Assembly (NCBI RefSeq): GCF_051020765.1
Contig: NC_134943.1
Coordinates: forward strand, 11,160,001 to 11,224,000
Direction: 5' to 3'
Length of the DNA stretch: 64,000 nt
Origin: Lasioglossum baleicum
Taxonomy: Eukaryota; Arthropoda; Insecta; Hymenoptera; Halictidae
The stretch's first letter is position 1; each line of letters starts with the position of its first letter. The notes below the pieces were generated by a model. That model was not told where the DNA came from. It worked only from the letters and a program-made list of their open reading frames with translations, and did no database searches. Positions 1 through 11,419 of the stretch are shown one piece after another. Position numbers and translations under genes: made by a program.

Positions 1-530
1 TCGTGGAAAAACACCGGAACAACCGCGGTTCTGGCAGCGCGCGTCGGTAACCTAACCCCAAGATTCATCATTTTATCATTTTTCCCACGGTCATTGCCGG
101 TGGAATTGTCTACGCCTCGGGGAAACGTCTTTAAAAGGACGCTGGGCGAATTAGAGGGTGGATTCGTAAGTTTAAAGGGGATGTTTCGTGGAAGATCTTC
201 GACGCTGCTAAGATTCATCATTTCGTCATTTTCCGCACGGTCATTGTCGGTGGAATTGTCTACGGCGTAGGGGAAACGTTTTTAAAAGAACGCTGGGCGA
301 ATTAGAGGTTGGATTCGTAAGTTTAAAGGGGATGTTTGGTGGAAGATCTTCGACGCTGCTAAGATTCATCATTTCGTCATTTTCCGCACGGTCATCGCTG
401 GTGGAATTATCTACGCCTCGGGGAAACGTCTTTAAAAGGACGCTGGGCGAATCAGAGGGTGGATTCGTCAGTTTAAAGGGGATGTTTCGTCAAAGATCTT
501 GGATACTGGAATCTAGGTCGGGTCTTGTTT
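1..530. repeat. 150-bp tandem array, about 3.4 copies, cut by the window edge
   Basis: The block containing AAGATTCATCATTT recurs at about 61, 211 and 362, giving a period of 150-151 bp. Units share the order 'cacggtcatt', 'ggtggaattgtctacg', 'ggggaaacg', 'acgctgggcgaa', 'gatgtttcgtgg'. Open frames inside it are by-products of the stop-poor unit. Each unit contains a GTAAGT-like donor string, but no coding pattern supports it as an exon. The array probably continues upstream of the window. Confidence 0.85.
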
Positions 531-540
531 CAATGTAATC

Positions 541-1124
541 GTCGCTCGACGAGTTCTATAGTACTGTTTTTAGGGGTTGAAGCCGGTTGACGCTCGCGGG
601 GAACGCCTATGGGCGTTCGCAGAGGGTGCCTCGTGAATGGGCGCGGGGTGGGTTACGCACGGACCTGTGTGCCTGTCTGCGGAGTTGCAGAATGAAAGGG
701 TGTTTGATCGAACATCGGGAATGTAGGTTGGACGATGGGCAACCCTTGCTCTTCGGCACTTCGACGGTTCTCGTTCTTGCTGGGATTTTAGAGGCTGTTT
801 GATCCTTTCACGTTTTTGTTTGTTTTAAGCCTTTATGAAGATGTGTTCTTTCCGAGGCATATGCTGAGACGAGGCTTTTGAGATTGAGAGAATACGAGCG
901 GAATTTTGGAAATGTATAAGGCTCAGTCGGAAATTAAATATTATAGATAATGTTGCAGCAATAAAAATATTGTGCAGATGTAGATCTTACAACGTAGAAT
1001 ACTTTCGTAACCCACAGGTGCCCCAATTATAGTACACCCACCGCTTTCATCTGCTGCCTACGCGATTGCAAAATTTCAGGGAAATTTTATTTTGCTTAAA
1101 GAAAATAATATTTTAAATAAGATA
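541..1124. other. Non-coding spacer, no feature recognised
   Basis: A mixed-composition stretch followed by AT-rich DNA. A 71-codon open frame at 587-802 has no recognisable domain or splice context and is treated as chance. Confidence 0.5.
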
Positions 1125-1262
1125 TACAATTTTTCGCGAAAATAAAATATTTCTATTTTAACAATCTGAACCTCAAAATAAAATATTTCTATTTCAACGA
1201 TTTGATCCCCAAAATAAAATATTTCTATTTTAACAATCAGAAACACGAAATAAAATATTTTA
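1125..1262. repeat. 36-bp AT-rich tandem repeat, about 3.5 copies
   Basis: The string AATAAAATATTTCTATTT starts at 1141, 1177 and 1213, an exact 36-bp spacing. Because 36 is divisible by 3, the minus strand stays open across it and gives a repetitive Ile/Phe-rich frame that should not be taken as a gene. Looser copies of 'aaataaaatattttattttca' continue to about 1530. Confidence 0.8.
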
Positions 1263-1606
1263 CTTTTTACATTGTTATAATACTCTGAGATAAACATAAC
1301 CATACAGTCTATCTTATCGTTAAGAAACGATTTACACCCATAAATGTATTGAATTCGAACCATTATTTTCAGCAATAATGCTTAAAATTGAAATTGAAAA
1401 TAAAGACGAAATACAAATATTTTCAATATTCTTCAAATAAAATACTATTTTCAAAAGAATTACTGCCTCAAATAAATTATTTTATTTTCAAAAATTACTG
1501 CATTAAATAAAATATTTTATTTTCAAAGGTGTACACATACTTTAAAACAAATAGGATTATTTACTATTTACTATTTAAAATACTATTTTCCCCAGCTCTG
1601 GTCTCA

Positions 1607-1800
1607 ACCCCTTGCCGTACCATTTTCTTTGCAGTTACGTTTTTATCCCTGAAAATGTAGATGAGAAAAGAAAATGTATATTTTTTGTATGACTACATTT
1701 ATCAAATTTTACTTCATTCAAAAAGAAAGGCGTAACCTTTATATTTGTTAGACTTTGTTCAAATCTTCACGAATCTGACTCGTTAAAATACTGTAAGGGA
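1607..1800 (-). mobile_element. TTAA-type (piggyBac-like) MITE, degraded copy of the 3048-3419 element
   Basis: It begins CCCCTTGCCGTAC and ends CTGTAAGGG, with degenerate flanks TCAA and TTAG where TTAA is expected. The interior (aaaaagaaaggcgtaac, then gttagactttgttcaaatcttcacga) matches the reverse complement of the element at 3048-3419. It is shorter and diverged, so it is an old copy. Confidence 0.6.
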
Positions 1801-1804
1801 TTAG

Positions 1805-2810
1805 AAGACGATTGGTCATTCTAATGAGGAAGATTCGTTTGTTTAAATCAGCAATAAAACATTGTTTTACAGCAGATCTTACGAAGTAAAATCCTACAGT
1901 CGTACAGGCGCCGCGCCGCAATAATCAGACGCATACCCACCACTTTAATCTGCTACCTACGTGATCGCAAAATTTCAAACACCTCTGTGAACGTCCCAGA
2001 AGACGAATAGCCATTCCAACGAAGAAGATTTGTTCTCCAAATCCGCAAGAAGGTGAGAAGTCACGGAAAGGTCATCGGGTACAGTGACGAGTTGATTCGT
2101 TCCGCCGGTTAACAGGTTAAGCCGCTCTAAGTAAGGGTGTTTTCACAGCAGCCAGTAAATTTTCTGCCGCGCGACAGTCTTGATCCCTTTCATTATGTTA
2201 GCGCTGTCTCTGTCCTTGTTGACTCTTCAGAGCAGCTAACAGTGAGCTAACGTTGCTACAACTTTCTCTATTAAACTAGAAAACTAATCCCGCAGTGAGA
2301 CTACATGAAACTCGGAAGTTCCAGTATCCTCAGAGACGTTTATTTCTTCAGAGAAATATGATGATATAATAAGTTGACGCTGGGATAGCGTTTTCTCGTA
2401 ATTTTCTCGTAACGTTGTTGACACGATACGCGTGCACCGCTGCATTCTCGCACAGCTTTGCGTTCAGTTTAGTCGTAGTCAAAGGGTTAAACACGGTTGA
2501 TGGTGTTTGGTTGTAGAGTGTAGCGGTATTGGTCGGGGGAGGTTGGATACTTGTTAAGTAGCTGAAGAGCTGCTCCGCTTGATGATATATTCTGGCTCGG
2601 TTTAATCAGGCAGCTCGAACGCGGAGAGGAATGTAGGTCACAGGGGTGATGAGCACCTGGAGAAAGTGCACTATACATCTTGGAAATTCTCGCGGCAGGC
2701 TGAACCTTTCAGAGCGACCCTATCAGCGCTCTTCTGTGTCCGTACTAAGCCCTCAAGGGACGATTTAAACCATCCCCGGGATGTTGCCGCTCGATGAATT
2801 CTACATTCTA
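1805..2810. other. Non-coding spacer
   Basis: No exon with splice sites, RNA gene or repeat was recognised. Short open frames near 2487-2964 on the minus strand have no identifiable motif. Confidence 0.5.
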
Positions 2811-2990
2811 TTTTATTCCAGCTTGCAAGTCCTTCGTCGGTCCGTCTGCACAATTGAATAATTGTTTCGAAGACGTACAATTTTCTTCCCTCTATTTCAT
2901 TCCAGCCAGCAAGTCCTTCGTCAATCCATGTGCACAATTTAACAATGATTCCGACGACGTCCAATTTTCTGCAATTTATTTTGGTTTTGC
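2811..2990. repeat. 84-bp tandem duplication
   Basis: GCAAGTCCTTCGTC occurs at 2825 and 2909 within two diverged copies that both run from 'attttattccag' to 'gacgtacaattttct'. The 84-bp spacing keeps the plus frame open, so the 131-codon frame over it is probably a by-product. Confidence 0.7.
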
Positions 2991-3047
2991 AAAATTTGCG
3001 GAATCGACGAGAACAATTTTTGAACTGGAAAGTTCGTCATCTATTAA

Positions 3048-3419
3048 CCCCTGGCCGTATTTTGACGAATCACACTCGTCACGAAGATTTTCGAAGTCTA
3101 CCAAAGATATGAATGTTACGCCTCTCTTTTTAAATGAAATAAAATTTGATTCGTTCGTAACCTTCGTTTGTAATGATTGCTGGAAGTAGAAACTGAATTG
3201 AATGTTATTGCTTCCTTTGGTGATTTTAATACAGGAGAAATCGTATAATTTTGAATTTCATCTACCCTCAATTTTGCTATAGATATCTCGTAATCAATAT
3301 TTAAGCATTAAGATAAATGTAGCCATACAGAAAATAATATCAATTCTCTTTCTACGACGTATTTGGGAATGAAGACGTTTTAGTCACTATAATTTCAAAG
3401 GAAATGATACGGCAAGGGG
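3048..3419 (+). mobile_element. TTAA-flanked (piggyBac-like) MITE, family A
   Basis: TTAA at 3044-3047 is followed by CCCCTGGCCGTATTTTGACG. The other end reads ATACGGCAAGGGG, then TTAA at 3420-3423. The termini are imperfect inverted repeats (CCCCTGGCCGTAT against CCCCTTGCCGTAT), and the TTAA duplication is characteristic of the piggyBac superfamily. It is 372 bp with no transposase. Related pieces lie at 1607-1800 and about 20940-21049. Confidence 0.75.
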
Positions 3420-3479
3420 TTAAAGAATGTGAGAATATTGATAGAAGTCGCTGTGCACACGTTCAACTTTCAAATTCCC

Positions 3480-4130
3480 TGATTAAAGCTCAGGGACGCT
3501 GTAAGCACGAAGCTGTCCAAGTCTGTTGAATGTGTGCGTGTGTCTTCCGGGGGTGTCCACTCTGCCGGTGCTTTCGAAACACTTGGCGGTGGTCTCACCG
3601 CAGTCTCCTCTCTCGGTTATTTTCCCCCGTTCTTTCTTACTCGGCCGTTTCACGCACGCTCTATCGCGTCGTGCCCGCTCCGGCCCGCTCAAGCTCGCTC
3701 GAGACCGCGCTGCCACTTTCGCAGCTGCGCAAAGTCCCGCGAGGAGAGCACACCCTTTCCGCTGCAGCTGCAGTTGGCAATGCGATCGCCGAGGGTTGCC
3801 ACCGCTCCGATGGACTTCCGGTTCCGTGACGAACCAGCGCCGGCCACGACATCCATTCATCCCTCGAATTCGACGTCAAAACGCGGTAAAATATCGCCGT
3901 GAACAAACTATGCCGACGACAGCCTCTCTCTCTCTACCTCTTTCTCGTCAGTTCGTCGATCGATTGCGGAATTTGTTTCGCGAGCGGGAAACGCGTCGTG
4001 TTCTTCCGAGTACCGGCGACACACCGGCTATAGACGCTCCTCGTTATCTCTGACAATGACCATTCGGTCCCTGAGAAAGGAATGGCTGGACACTTTTGTC
4101 GGATCACTCGGCACACGGCTTTCTCAGGCT
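3480..4130. promoter_or_regulatory. GC/CpG-richer island, possible promoter or 5' exon region
   Basis: It stands out from AT-rich flanks with many CpGs, and open frames exist on both strands. One could read a start at 3810 leading to a weak GTAAAA donor at 3886, but the phase (1) does not fit the first firm exon at 6207, which needs two carried bases. I see no TATA box or protein motif. The position just upstream of the only supported gene makes an alternative promoter plausible; this is inference. Confidence 0.3.
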
Positions 4131-4203
4131 TCTCGTCCGGTTTTCATTTGTTTTCACGTACATAGCAGGTTCGGCTGGCTAACTCGTTGTTTAGATTGCT
4201 TCC

Positions 4204-5390
4204 CATTTTTGAGAAAATGTATTTTGTTGATTTTCCAGTGTTTTCTATTTGTTCCTTCGGGAATGGAATGTCGAAATGATTCTGTTTTTTGTATTTATGC
4301 AGTGTAAAAATGTTTGTTTACACGTAGAAGGAGGAGGGTTGATTCGTTCCGATTCGTAGAGGAACGTTTTCCACAGTGGGGCACCAACGAGCTCTTAGAA
4401 ACGTTAAAATGAATTTTTCAACCAAATAAAAATTGCTTTTCACATTTGAGAAAATTTATTTTGTTGATTTTCCAGTGTTTTCTATTTGTTCCTTCGGGAA
4501 GGGAATGTCGAAACAATTCTGTTTCTTGTATTTATGCAGTATAAAAATGTTTATTCAGATGTAGAAGGTTGGGGGTTGATTTGTTCCGATTCGTCGAGGA
4601 ACGTTTTCCACAGTGGGGCACCAACGAGCTCTTAGAAACGTTAAAATGAATTTTTCAACCAAATAAAAATTGCTTTTCACATTTGAGAAAATGTATTTTG
4701 TTGATTTTCCAGTGTTTTCTATTTGTTCCTTCGGGAAGGGAATGTCGAAACAATTCTGTTTCTTGTATTTATGCAGTATAAAAATGTTTGTTCAGATGTA
4801 GAAGGTTGGGGGTTGATTTGTTCCGATACGTGGAGGAACGTTGTCCACAGTGGGACATCAACATGGTCTCAGAAACGTTAAAATGAATTTTTCAACCAAA
4901 TAAAAATTACTTTTCACTTTTGAGAAAATTTATTTTGTTGATTTTCCAGTGTTTTCTATTTGTTCCTTCGGGAATGGAACGTCGAAATGATTCTGTTTCT
5001 TGTATTTATGCAGTGTAGAAATGTTTATTCAGATGTAGAAGGTTGGGGGTTGATTTGTTCCGATACGTGGAGGAACGTTGTCCACAGTGGGACATCAACG
5101 TGGTCTCAGAAACGTTAAAATGAATTTTTCAACCAAATAAAAATTGCTTTTCACATTTGAGAAAATGTATTTTGTTGATTTTCCAGTGTTTTCTATTTGT
5201 TCCTTCGGGAATGGAACGTCGAAACAATTCTGTTTCTTGTATTTATGCAGTATAAAAATGTTTATTCAGATGTAGAAGGTTGGGGGTTGATTTGTTCCGA
5301 TACGTGGAGGAACGTTGTCCACAGTGGGACATCAACGTGGTCTCAGAAACGTTAAAATGAACTTTTCAACCAAATAAAAATTGCTTTTTT
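4204..5390. repeat. 237-bp tandem array, five near-identical copies
   Basis: CAC(A/T)TTTGAGAAAAT recurs at 4441, 4678, 4915 and 5152, exactly 237 bp apart, with a first copy from about 4204. Each unit carries 'ttgttgattttccagtgttttc', 'tatttatgcagt', 'ggttgggggttgatttgttccgat', 'ccacagtggg' and 'gaaacgttaaaatgaa'. Copies differ by a few substitutions. Adjacent copies share variants (for example the 'acatcaac' versus 'accaacgagctc' versions), which points to local homogenisation. Confidence 0.9.
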
Positions 5391-5740
5391 AGTGTTTTCT
5401 CTTTGTTCCTTGGAGAATGGAATGTTGAAATGATTGTGTTTCTTGATTTGTTTAGATGTAACAGGTTCGGCTGGCTAAATTGTTGTGTAGATTGGTCGAC
5501 GAACATTGTTCACAGTGGGGCATCAATTACATTTTTCAAAAAATGTATTTTGTTGATTTTTATTTATTTTTTGGAGAACGAAAGGTTTAAATGATCGTGT
5601 TCCTTGTATTTCAGCACTGTGAAAATGTTTGTTCAGGCGTAGAATGTTGGGGGTTGATTCGTTCAGATTCGTCGAGGAACGTTGTCCACAGTGGAGGACA
5701 AATTCTGTCGTAGGAATGTTTTAATGAAAAAGTTGCTCGT
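5391..5740. repeat. Degenerate, rearranged end of the 237-bp array
   Basis: The same blocks appear with internal deletions ('agtgttttctctttgttcc', 'gttcaggcgtagaatgttgggggttgattcg', 'aggaacgttgtccacagtgg') up to about 5700. This is the usual decay at the edge of an array. Confidence 0.7.
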
Positions 5741-6206
5741 TATATTTCCACAGTGTAAAGACTGTATTCCGCCAAGTTTGATAGTGTAAAGATTGTATTT
5801 TTACAATTTCGATGCTACCCATGACGGAGTAAAGTATTCATACACACCTGTTTCCTTCCCAACAGAATATTGGCATTCCAATATTAAGTTAAACTTTACT
5901 TTTGTCTTTGCTATGTTTGGCCGAAGCGTTCTGATTCTGATTTTGATTGATTATAATGTAAATAATTAATTCAGTGTTGCACATGGGATTTTAACAACAG
6001 GAAAGAGACTCGGTCGTAAAATTTCAAAAAATATTCCCGATCCTCCTACAAAATAAAAATTTTATGAAAATCAAAAGTAACAAGTTCGAATGACTGTCAA
6101 AATAATTTGAATCGTTAAAATCAGTCGCGAATTGAGAGCTTGCAGAGAAGATTGGCTTCACTCTGAAACTGACTGACGAAAGACTTCGTTCTCTTTCTAT
6201 GTTTAG
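5741..6206. other. Spacer or intron upstream of the first supported exon
   Basis: AT-rich DNA without features, ending in a pyrimidine tract and acceptor (cgttctctttctatgtttag) immediately before 6207. It is therefore probably intronic. Confidence 0.5.
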
Positions 6207-6373
6207 ACGAATGATGATACACGTGTCATCGGAGAACGCTCAGCGATACGATCGGGTGAAGCGTAAGGGTGTAGCGTTTCTTTCAAACTTTTTCAAAGCG
6301 AAGAAACTGACATTAGGAATGAAGATCAACGAGGAGGAGGAAATGGAACGTGCTCCGAAAGTCGAGACCCCGG
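6207..6373 (+). CDS. Internal exon of an unidentified host gene (first supported exon)
   Basis: A good acceptor (pyrimidine tract plus TTTAG) precedes 6207 and a strong donor (G|GTAAGT) follows 6373. The exon completes a codon with its first base, reads 55 codons and carries one base into the next exon. The peptide is basic, then acidic: it contains RYDRVKRKGVAFLSNFFKAKK followed by INEEEEMERAPK. It looks like a cytosolic linker with an amphipathic basic segment; there is no signal peptide or membrane span. An in-frame ATG at 6199 overlaps the acceptor, so a start here in an alternative transcript cannot be excluded. The preceding exons are not identified. I do not recognise the family. Confidence 0.7.
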
Positions 6374-7807
6374 GTAAGTCACCGAAACCAGCAGACAATT
6401 TACGCACTCTACCAGATTTCTAAAACCTCGAAACATTTTGGCGCCAATTCGCGCGTCAACCCTTCGCAGTCCAAATATAAAATCCGATAAATCTCTTTCA
6501 TCTCGTTAAAATAGAAAATTAACTATAAAACCGCGCGGAGGCTTTAGAGAAATAAAATATAAAAATATCAATAATGAAACAATCTAGACGTACGTGTAAA
6601 CAGCGCGCTGAAAATATACCATCATTTTTTAGAGAGTAAATCATTTGAGAGCTTCGGTCCAGGTAGAAACATTCGAAATTAATTTCTTAACATGCCGTTC
6701 CTCCGCGGCTCTCGTCCTTCACTCGGTTTCCCTCAATTCTTTTAAAAGCATTTTTTTTTAATCACAGACCTGCGCAGATCCCAGGCCGAGGAAAAAAGTT
6801 TCATGCAACTCGTACAACCTCGTGCAATAATGTTTATAGCGCGTTCCCGTTGGAGAGAAAGAGAGACGGCGGTGTAGAAGTACCTCTGAGAGAGAAAAAG
6901 TAAAAAAAGGAACTTTTTTTCAGTGGAGGGAAATCCGGTCAGTAATGTTAAGGAATTGTTAGCGCGGAAATAAATAAAACGTGGGGTGGATTATTTTTAA
7001 TGCCGTGGGAATAAAAAATCAAACGATTAATTAAAGCGACGTTGCTTGCCCGCGTATAATTACCGCGCGCGCGATATAATTAGCTGCAAAGTCAAAATGT
7101 TTTTAAATTCAATTCTTTCTCACGGTTTGTCGTTGTTGTTACGCGATAATTAAATACTGAACAATGTAGGTGTACGGTAGTGCACCAGGCAAGTTCTCGC
7201 ACTATCTACTTTTACACAAAACAACTTAGCCGTTTTTTAGAGGCTTATAACTCGGCACTGGAGGCGGATGGAGAGATGTAATTTCGTACACTTGTTAAAT
7301 GCTATCATGTCTCAATATTGACAGAACATTAATCTTCCAACATTAGTAGGTTCCGAGATATAGCACCTCAAAAATCGCTAAATTTGTCATTGACTGACTG
7401 ACTGACAGATCGTCAAAACCTTTTGGATACTTCCCATTGACCTACAAGCTTGAAATTTGGTACATAGGTCCACCATGACAAACACTCAAAGGAATAATTA
7501 TCAGAGTTTGAAATTTTACACCTTAAAGGGGTTGTATTGAAAAAAAAACATTACGAAATAGGTACGTAGGATAGAACATAGCAGCATAATATACATAAGT
7601 ATACGTTTTATTAGCTTCGAAGTCGCAACAAATACTGATGAAAAAACAATCGCTCTAACGTAAACAAAAGAACCTGCACCGAGCATCGTCTTCCGTGTTA
7701 ATCTTCCATACATTGAATTTGGATTTTGTCTTGCAGATTAGAAAAGTATTTTTGTTCTTTGACACCTACTTGATAATTGATGAAATTTCAACAAAAATTA
7801 ATGAAAT
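6374..7807. other. Intron sequence with a probable old dispersed repeat
   Basis: Part of the first intron. Around 7186-7540 lies a non-coding block containing the iterated 'actgactgactgac' and 'cttgaaatttggtacataggt', which resembles a dispersed element, but I cannot define its ends. No exon was recognised. Confidence 0.4.
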
Positions 7808-8247
7808 CCCAACAAAAACATCCTGTAAACAGGAGCCAAGTTCCTATGGTCGTAAAAAGTTGTGAGATCAAACAAAATATGGCCAAGTTCGTTAGCTTGG
7901 AAATACCTCTTGCAATACTGAGAAAAGCGTTTGTAAAAATTAGTTTAAAAGAACGCTATTTGATTTTTAAAGAATTACCTGGAGGGCTAAATTATTCAAA
8001 CTTGGCCGTTACTTTTTAAACCAATGGCCATAAAAGGTGTTAGTTAGCGGTCAAGTTTGAATAATTTAGCCCTCCATGTAACTCTTTAAAAATTAAATAG
8101 CGTTCTTTTAACTAATCTTTACAAACGCTTTTTTCAGTATTGCAAGAGGTATTTCTAAGCTAACGAACTTGGCCTTATTTTGTTTGATCTCACAACTTTT
8201 TACGGTCATAGGAACTTGGCTCCTGTTTACAGGATGTTTTTGTTGGG
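7808..8247. mobile_element. Foldback (palindromic) element, about 200-bp arms
   Basis: The left arm from CCCAACAAAAACATCCTGT (7808) to 'ggagggctaaattattcaaacttg' (about 8005) is repeated in inverse from about 8053 to 8247. The arms differ by only a few bases and short indels, with a spacer of about 45 bp around 'accaatggccataaaag'. An 80-codon frame on the left arm has no known domain. No clear target duplication was found, so the superfamily is unassigned. It sits inside the first intron of the supported gene. Confidence 0.75.
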
Positions 8248-9142
8248 TTAAGCTTGTCCAGTGAGATTTCGAAAAATATTATTCGAAGAGTCTGCAACAA
8301 TTCCGTGACATCCGCGTCCCTGTATTTCATCGAGCAATACAGTTTTAATTATTGCATGTTGACTTCGTTAGCGATTTCCCTCTCGAAATAATAATCCCCG
8401 TGAATTCTGATTCCGGAAAATGGCGTTTCTTATTATCGTTATCGTTTTAAATGGCTTGCCGCATCGTTCTTTATGATTTCACCGAAATTGCCATTACGGT
8501 TCGCAAATTGCACACAAGCGTACCAAAGCCAGCGTCGTCGCTGAAGCGTGAAAAATGGCCAAGTCACCGGTGCATCATCCAATTAGGATAATTAGTTCGA
8601 ATAATAAATAACGAGCAACACGGTATACATATATAGCGATACTACGAGAACTGGGTCGACCAATAGTATTTTTCCATATAATTCCGATGAAAGTGAATCA
8701 TTTCCAGCGCTTTAATTACCGTTCGGTTTATCTCGTAAGCTAAACAAGTATTTTACATAGGGAATTTCTGTTCCGAAAACGTACTATTATTCGATTGAAC
8801 GTCAAATGAAAATTAACAAGTTTCTGCCAGGCTACTTTCATAAATGTAGGAAACTCGTTTAGCGAAGCAAAAACCCAACAATGCCAAATAATCCACGTTA
8901 ATCTCTTTTCCTGCAGCTTCGTTTTGTTACACTTCCATTCATATTTTCATTTTCACGTGTGTTTTCATGTTTATGCATGGTATTTTCACTTTTTGTATTT
9001 TATTTGCATTTCGGTTCACTCTCGCTCCAAAATATCTGCCTGTTTTGCTTTAAATTTCCCTCAAGCGTTTTCATCAGTCTCGTCAATATATTTCTACAAT
9101 TTCGTCATTTGCAAAGTCGTTTTCATTTTCGCGTGATTACGA
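8248..9142. other. Intron sequence, nothing recognised
   Basis: AT-rich DNA. Frames at 8924-9207 are hydrophobic reads of T-rich sequence and lack any splice or domain support. Confidence 0.5.
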
Positions 9143-9304
9143 GGCTGCGGGTTTTATGCATTTACGACGAAAATCAGTTGGTGAGACTTGAAACAGTAAA
9201 AACATAATAGAAAACTGTGAAAATACGCAGACGTTACTGTCGGTCTTCAGAGTTCCATGCAAATGATGTATAAACATTTTATTTTGCATGAAGATGCGCT
9301 GTCT
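9143..9304. mobile_element. MITE, TAGACTGCGGATC family, GACAGCG-type subfamily
   Basis: The left end reads GGCTGCGGGTTTTATGCATTTACGAC and the right end TTTTGCATGAAGATGCGCTGTC. The interior 'cagtaaaaacataatagaaaa' matches the copies at 16247 and 17472. It is about 160 bp, non-coding and intronic. Confidence 0.7.
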
Positions 9305-9535
9305 AATGATCACTTACGTTTTCGTAGATTGTTTTTCAAATAATTGCTTCTCCTTGAAGCAACTCGACGATCTTCCCACTCAGATTTGTCTGATTTCAAC
9401 GTTTCCAATTTTCCAATTGCTGAGATGAATCGGAAGAATTCACTTTTTTAATTAAGGCTGAGGCTTCGTTTTTTAATTATTAACGGAGTTGAGGATGTTG
9501 AGCAAAGCTAAAAACTGTTTAGAAGGAGCTATATA
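9305..9535. other. Intron sequence
   Basis: No features seen. Confidence 0.4.
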
Positions 9536-10148
9536 CAGTGGCCCACAAAAGTGTTCGTACGCCCCTTAAAACAGAGTAACTTTTTTATTAAGCATTTTAT
9601 TATTATTAAGCATTGGTTTACAAAATGATATGCAAAAAAGATTTTCCAAAAATTACCATTTACAAGGTTGCATGCAAAAATAAGAAAAGCATTTTTTAAA
9701 ACTTTTTTATTTGGGAAAAATATATATGTTTCGTAGATCTATGTTATTTGTACACATGCTGAAAATTTCATCGAAATCGATTAACATACACTTGAGCTAC
9801 AAACGGTTAAAAATTGTGAAAATCGTAGTTTTACACGACTTTTTATCAGATTCTACTTAAAATCCACAGAATCGTACATCTTCCGATGCGTGTCGTTTCT
9901 TCCTGCGTCGACCGATTCCGATGAAATTTTCAGCATGTGTACAACTAACATAGATCTACAAAACATATATTTTAAATTTTCATTAAGTGCCCAAATAAAT
10001 AGTTTTAAAAACGCCCGTTTTATTTTTGCATGTAACCTTGTAAATCATAACTTTTGCAAAATCTTTCTTGTATATCATTTCGTAAAACAATACTTTCTAA
10101 TTGATTATCAGTTTTTAAAAGGTGTACGAATACTTTGTACACCCGCTG
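9536..10148. mobile_element. Long palindromic MITE (CAGTGG end), Tc1/mariner-like
   Basis: The left end CAGTGGCCCACAAAAGTGTTC follows TA. The right end, in reverse complement, reads CAGCGGGTGTACAAAGTATTC. The two halves are imperfect inverted copies: both carry a motif of the type 'gatgaaattttcagcatg', then 'tagatctac' and 'aaacatata'. The right-hand TA is mutated to TC. It is 613 bp with no transposase. Open frames at 9890-10267 cross its boundary and are spurious. Confidence 0.7.
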
Positions 10149-10408
10149 TCGTTCATCTTGCTTGTCGTTATTCGCGCAATTTTCATTACACACGAAGAAA
10201 TGCGGGACGAAAAAAAGTGACACGGTTCGCAAGCCCTAGTTCCGAGCGGAGATCGAACGCGTTCTAAAGTTTCGATCGGAGAAACCGTGAACTTGCGAGC
10301 CATCCTGCCACGTTTCGATCCATCGGGGTTGTAATGCGGCAAACACGGAAGGCCGGTAGCGTTTGCCAGCCGATTCCGCTGACCGTTCCCGAATGATATC
10401 TGTTCCAG
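10149..10408. other. Intron sequence upstream of the second exon
   Basis: GC-richer than its surroundings, ending in 'gatatctgttccag', which serves as the acceptor for the exon at 10409. Confidence 0.4.
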
Positions 10409-10626
10409 CGATCATCACGAACGCTTGCCGGCGCAGCGGTAGCGAAAATGACAATCAGGTATCGAGAATTCCGTCGACCTTGAGCGTGGCAGCCGTCGAT
10501 GTCGTCGTTGCCTGTCAGCCATCCCCGTCGCACTCTGTTCTAACCTTGACGCCTGGCAGAACACGGAACATCGATCAGGACATGGAGGCACTTAGGCTCA
10601 GTCGACAGGATAATCCTTTTCTACAG
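10409..10626 (+). CDS. Second supported exon of the unidentified host gene
   Basis: The acceptor CTGTTCCAG precedes 10409. The exon takes one base from the 6207-6373 exon (G|CG, Ala) and then reads 72 full codons, ending CTACAG|GTTCGA in phase 0, which matches the phase-0 exon at 11963. The peptide runs from AIITNACRRSGSENDNQ to MEALRLSRQDNPFLQ and is Ser/Thr-rich with a hydrophobic AAVDVVVAC stretch. A second in-phase donor, CAG|GTATCG after 10458, would drop the last 56 codons without changing frame, so two isoforms are possible. No domain was recognised. Support rests on reading frame and phase agreement with both neighbours. Confidence 0.6.
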
Positions 10627-11419
10627 GTTCGAATCGATATCCACCACCCCCTCCTCCGCCCATCTCCTCATCTCCTAGCTCTTATTCGCGTTTCTAACGT
10701 GTCGAACGACCGAGCAAACGTTGGCCTCGTCCTCGAGTACGAAATACGACAGAAAACATTTTTGTTTCTCATAGTTTTTCTACGGAAACCCTTACGAACA
10801 GATTCGTCACATTTTTCTGGAGAGAATGATACCCAACACGACGTTATTTGCAGCATATTTGCTTGTTCAATCCACGAAACAGTAGAACCTCGATTATCTG
10901 AACCCACCAGTGGAATATAATCAGTCGAACGGCCGGGCCGAGCAATCCGTTCACAGAAGTCGCGTGGTCCTAATTTGCCTCGTGATTAATTGAGAACACG
11001 CTTTTTCGTGTTTATTAGCGCCCAGGGATGGGTGGAAGGGTAATATACCTTTGGATTTATGCGAATTAATGGACATTGGAGTAAATGGGATTAGAAGTCG
11101 TATGACGGGAACATTAAAGTCTGCTATTTATTACTAGGTATTTCTAGATTATGGATCCTGGGCATTTATAGCGTGTCTAAGGGAAGACTTCGATGAAGTG
11201 TATTACTTCGTCTATATTTATACCAGTCTAGCAATAGTGTCAGAATTACTTGAAATATTTTATTTAAGGATTTATGGAGTTGTTTTATTGCAATGTTACA
11301 GTTACATGCTACCAGAGTTTCCTTAATTAGCGAGTCGAAACAGCGTTGCAAAACTAGTTAAAAATTTGATGAACCCTCAGCAAGACACTTCAAGGATTCA
11401 AGGAACTCTGTTATAATTA
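10627..11419. other. Intron sequence
   Basis: The open frame that covers the previous exon simply runs on to 10920. Nothing else was recognised. Confidence 0.4.

Noticed and set aside
3526..4053. 175-codon frame in the CpG-rich island
   Set aside because: All frames in this patch are open for 80-175 codons; no domain, and possible donors do not match the phase of the exon at 6207.
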